This document shows, piece by piece, positions 61,416 through 64,000 of a stretch of DNA of 64,000 nt (its first letter is position 1; each line of letters opens with the position of its first letter). Source of the DNA: Alcanivorax sp. (GTDB taxonomy: Bacteria > Pseudomonadota > Gammaproteobacteria > Pseudomonadales > Alcanivoracaceae). The stretch spans positions 806,001-870,000 of the forward strand of contig NZ_CP080267.1 of assembly GCF_019431375.1 (NCBI RefSeq), read 5' to 3'. Under the pieces are notes generated by a model. The model ran no database searches and was not told the DNA's origin. It saw only the letters and a program-made list of their open reading frames with translations. The translations under genes were made by a program, and so were the position numbers.

Positions 61416-63017
61416 ATGAAAAAAATTACTACTCTCGCCCTGTGTCTGGGCCTGGGAGTCCTGGGTGGCTGTGCCTCGAATCAGTCCCTGGATGAGCTTC
61501 CTCCCATGCCCGCCGCCGAACCGTCAGTGGACGATGTCAATCTTGCCAACGGCATGGATGAACCGAACCCACTGGACAACACCCCGGACGAAGCTGATCA
61601 AAGCAACGACTTATGGGCAAGACTGCGTAAAGGCTACGGCCTTGACCTGACTGTAGAAAATGACCGTATTCGCGTTCAGCGCGACTGGTATGCCCGCCAC
61701 CCGCAATATTTCACCCGGGTCACCACCCGCTCAGAACGTTACCTGCATTACATCATCGAGCAAGCAGAAGCGCGCAACATGCCATTGGAGCTGGCGCTGC
61801 TTCCCATTGTAGAGAGCGCCTTCGACCCATTTGCGTACTCCCACGGCAGAGCGGCCGGCCCCTGGCAATTCATTCCATCGACCGGTGATTATTTCGGCAT
61901 GAAGCGCACCTGGTGGGAAGACCAGCGGCGGGACATCCTCAAATCCACCAATGCGGCGCTGGATTACCTGCAAAAGCTGTCGAACCGTTTTGATGGTGAC
62001 TGGCTGCTGGCTCTGGCGTCCTATAATGCCGGCGGTGGTACCGTATCACGCGCCATCCGACGCAACGAAGAAGCTGGCAGGCCAACGGATTTCTGGCACC
62101 TGGACCTGCCGCGGGAAACTACCGCCTACGTACCCAAACTGCTGGCTATTGCCCAGATCGTACAGGCCCCGGAGACCTACGGCGTCACGCTTCACCCGAT
62201 CCAGAACGAGGCCTACTTCAGCACCGTGGAAACCGGCGGTCAGATTGATCTGACCCAGGCCGCCCGACTCGCAGATATATCCGTAGAAGAACTCTATCTG
62301 CTCAACCCTTCTTTCAACCGTTGGGCAACCTCACCGGATGGTCCTCACCGTCTTCTGGTGCCGGTTGATCGGGAAGAGCGCTTCCGTACCGGGCTGGCCG
62401 AATTGCCGGAAGGCCAACGGATGCAATGGGTCCGTTACGAAATTCGTCCCGGGGACAACCTGGGCGCGATTGCGCGCAAACACCGCACCACACCGCAGGT
62501 CCTGCGCAGCATCAACAAGCTGAACGGCAACACCATCATCGCCGGGCGCACCCTGCTGATTCCCGGGCCCTCGTCCGGAAAAGGCGACTACAGCCTCAGT
62601 GAAGAGGCACGACTGGCTGCCAACCAATCCCGGCAACGCAAAGGCCGACAACGGGTCAATTACACCGTGCAGTCCGGCGATACCCTGTGGGACATTTCGC
62701 GCCGCTACGATGTGGGCGTGAAGGAACTGGCCAAGTGGAACAACATGGCCCCCGGTGACAGGCTGCGTATCGGTCAATCCCTGGCTGTGTGGAGCGAATC
62801 CAGCCAGGGCGGCACCGTCACTCCTGCGAAAGATGACAAGATGGTGCGCAAGCTACGCTATGCCGTACGCAGTGGAGACTCCTTGTATGCCATTGCAGAC
62901 CGCTTTAATGTATCGGTGAATGACATCAAGAGCTGGAACGACCGAGTAGCCAGCAATCGTTACATTAAACCCGGGCAACGGCTGACACTCTACGTTGATA
63001 TTCGCAAAACATTCTAG
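61416..63017 (+). CDS. mltD: MltD, membrane-bound lytic murein transglycosylase with three LysM
   Basis: A 533-residue lipoprotein: lipobox VLGGC (Cys19), an acidic linker, the lytic transglycosylase domain with catalytic Glu in LLPIVESAFDPFAYSHGRAAG and WQFIPSTG, SYNAGGGTVSRAI, and then three LysM repeats (YEIRPGDNLGAIARKH, YTVQSGDTLWDISRRY, YAVRSGDSLYAIADRF). It cuts peptidoglycan from the outer membrane. ATG at 61416 starts the lipoprotein signal; an ATG nine codons earlier is an alternative. Confidence 0.95.
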   Translation: MKKITTLALCLGLGVLGGCASNQSLDELPPMPAAEPSVDDVNLANGMDEPNPLDNTPDEADQSNDLWARLRKGYGLDLTVENDRIRVQRDWYARHPQYFTRVTTRSERYLHYIIEQAEARNMPLELALLPIVESAFDPFAYSHGRAAGPWQFIPSTGDYFGMKRTWWEDQRRDILKSTNAALDYLQKLSNRFDGDWLLALASYNAGGGTVSRAIRRNEEAGRPTDFWHLDLPRETTAYVPKLLAIAQIVQAPETYGVTLHPIQNEAYFSTVETGGQIDLTQAARLADISVEELYLLNPSFNRWATSPDGPHRLLVPVDREERFRTGLAELPEGQRMQWVRYEIRPGDNLGAIARKHRTTPQVLRSINKLNGNTIIAGRTLLIPGPSSGKGDYSLSEEARLAANQSRQRKGRQRVNYTVQSGDTLWDISRRYDVGVKELAKWNNMAPGDRLRIGQSLAVWSESSQGGTVTPAKDDKMVRKLRYAVRSGDSLYAIADRFNVSVNDIKSWNDRVASNRYIKPGQRLTLYVDIRKTF

Positions 63018-64000
63018 AACCGCTCTGGCCCTTGTGGCCCTGCTCCTCGGCGTGGCCAGCCACGCCGAGGTAACCCGCAGCCACGGCTATCATCCCTTCG
63101 GCAACCTCAAATACCCTGCCGATTTTCAGCACCTTGCCTACGTCAATCCCGATGCCCCCAAAGGCGGCACCCTGCGGCTTTATGGCCAGGGCACCTTTGA
63201 CAGCCTCAACCCGTATATTCTCAAGGGTATCAGCCCGGCTGATACCCCCGGCATGCAGATGTACGGCGTCACCGAACTGGCCGACAGCCTGCTGATGGGC
63301 AACCAGTCCCATAATCGCCTTGGCGATGAAGCAGGCGCCGCCTACGGCCTGATCGCTGAATGGGTGGAATATCCTGAAGACCGGAGCTGGGCCACTTTCC
63401 GCATCCGCGAACAGGCCCGCTTCCATGATGGCCACCCGATCCGGGCCGAGGATGTGGTGTTCAGCTTTGACATTCTGCTCAGCAAGGGCAAACCCGAGTA
63501 CACCCTGCAACTGGCGGACCTGGCCAGTGTCGAGGCACTGGATCCTCTCACCGTCAAGTTCACCTTCAAGGAAAGCCGCAAGGATTTACCCCTGGTGGTC
63601 GGTTCGATCCCCATCCTGCCCAGACATTATTGGGAAAAAAACGATTTCGAGCGGGCAACCCTTACCCCGGCATTGTCCAGCGGCCCTTATCAGGTCAGTT
63701 CGGTCAAACCTGGCAAGCAGGTGGTGTTTCAGCGGGTCAAGGACTACTGGGCAGCGGACCTGCCGGTTAACCGCGGACGCTACAACTTTCACCAGGTGGT
63801 CTTCGAGTTTTTCCGCGATGCAGACGTGGCTTTCGAGGCCTTCAAATCCGGTGATTATGACCTGCATTACGATTACAGTTCGAAGCATTGGGCTACTGCC
63901 TACGATTTTGCTGCCGTGAAACAGGGTCAGATCATCAAACAGGAAATTCCTCACCAGATGCCTCGACCGGTGCAGGCTTTCTTTTTCAATACCCGCAAAG
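62995..64000 (+). CDS. YejA-like periplasmic peptide-binding protein, partial
   Basis: The gene runs off the right edge after about 335 residues. Signal peptide (RTALALVALLLGVASHA-E), then HGYHPFGNLKYPADFQHLAYVNPDAPKG, a pattern of the YejA/oligopeptide ABC-binding group, then RIREQARFHDGHPIRAEDVVFSFDILL (the SBP_bac_5 signature). It binds oligopeptides, or microcin C in enteric YejA. The frame starts with TTG at 62995, inside the 3' end of mltD; no ATG precedes the signal peptide. Permease genes are expected to the right. Confidence 0.88.
   Translation, partial: MIFAKHSRTALALVALLLGVASHAEVTRSHGYHPFGNLKYPADFQHLAYVNPDAPKGGTLRLYGQGTFDSLNPYILKGISPADTPGMQMYGVTELADSLLMGNQSHNRLGDEAGAAYGLIAEWVEYPEDRSWATFRIREQARFHDGHPIRAEDVVFSFDILLSKGKPEYTLQLADLASVEALDPLTVKFTFKESRKDLPLVVGSIPILPRHYWEKNDFERATLTPALSSGPYQVSSVKPGKQVVFQRVKDYWAADLPVNRGRYNFHQVVFEFFRDADVAFEAFKSGDYDLHYDYSSKHWATAYDFAAVKQGQIIKQEIPHQMPRPVQAFFFNTRK

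Noticed and set aside
1..64000. CRISPR array
   Set aside because: No regularly spaced direct repeats of 25-40 bases with unique spacers were seen, and no cas gene.

Overview
The window looks like a chromosome segment of a marine gammaproteobacterium of the Alcanivorax type. This is inferred from protein sequence and gene order, not from a search. Supporting signs are a GntR-controlled prpB-prpC-acnD-prpF methylcitrate locus, FimL, ThrH, a CysB-TauE pair, an AlgP-like lysine/alanine-tail protein, NhaB, DUF934 beside CysI, and a large locus resembling the Acinetobacter fil genes. Genes are dense, GC is moderately high, and many gaps hold small palindromic repeats. No phage, insertion sequence, CRISPR array or rRNA was seen.

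Layout. 1-490: a minimal nucleotidyltransferase/HEPN toxin-antitoxin pair (MntA/HepT type), cut by the left edge. 490-7627: the methylcitrate (propionate) cluster, with a DUF559 gene and C-rich repeats inserted in it and an acnD that is broken: its central part, carrying the iron-sulfur cysteines, is missing. 7628-17190: seven genes on the minus strand forming a fil-like cell-envelope locus (exported FilA-like protein, TPR-sulfotransferase, C39-type peptidase, two outer-membrane barrels, two lipoproteins). 17493-25434: pabB, thrH, cysB, a TauE/SafE permease, a 5'-nucleotidase, the AlgP-like protein, a PilZ protein and two poorly known proteins. 25441-30670: DUF2489, a PGPGW membrane protein and the methionine-salvage genes mtnA-mtnB-mtnD-mtnC, disturbed by an exact 934-bp tandem duplication and by a nested inverted-repeat element at the 3' end of mtnA.

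30705-41909: rlmG, tRNA-Pro(CGG), a PEBP protein, thpR, rimO, a DMT transporter, a lipoprotein hydrolase, an ABC1/UbiB-like kinase, a methyltransferase, a Lon protease and an RluA-type pseudouridine synthase. 42004-49719: a SET protein, a haloalkane-dehalogenase-like/O6-methylguanine methyltransferase fusion, a second ABC1/UbiB-like protein, an M48 lipoprotein protease, nfuA, DUF2970, and cysI with DUF934. 49759-64000: a ZntB/CorA-like transporter, acuI, sohB, nudC, fimL, nhaB, dnaQ, rnhA, a methyltransferase, gloB, mltD and the start of a YejA-like peptide-binding protein cut by the right edge.

Two features, the acnD deletion with frameshifts and the exact tandem duplication in mtnA, could be real recent mutations or assembly/consensus errors; reads would decide. 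The most interesting biology is the fil-like locus, in which an exported protein with a leader-like motif sits with a periplasmic C39-type peptidase and a cytoplasmic sulfotransferase.
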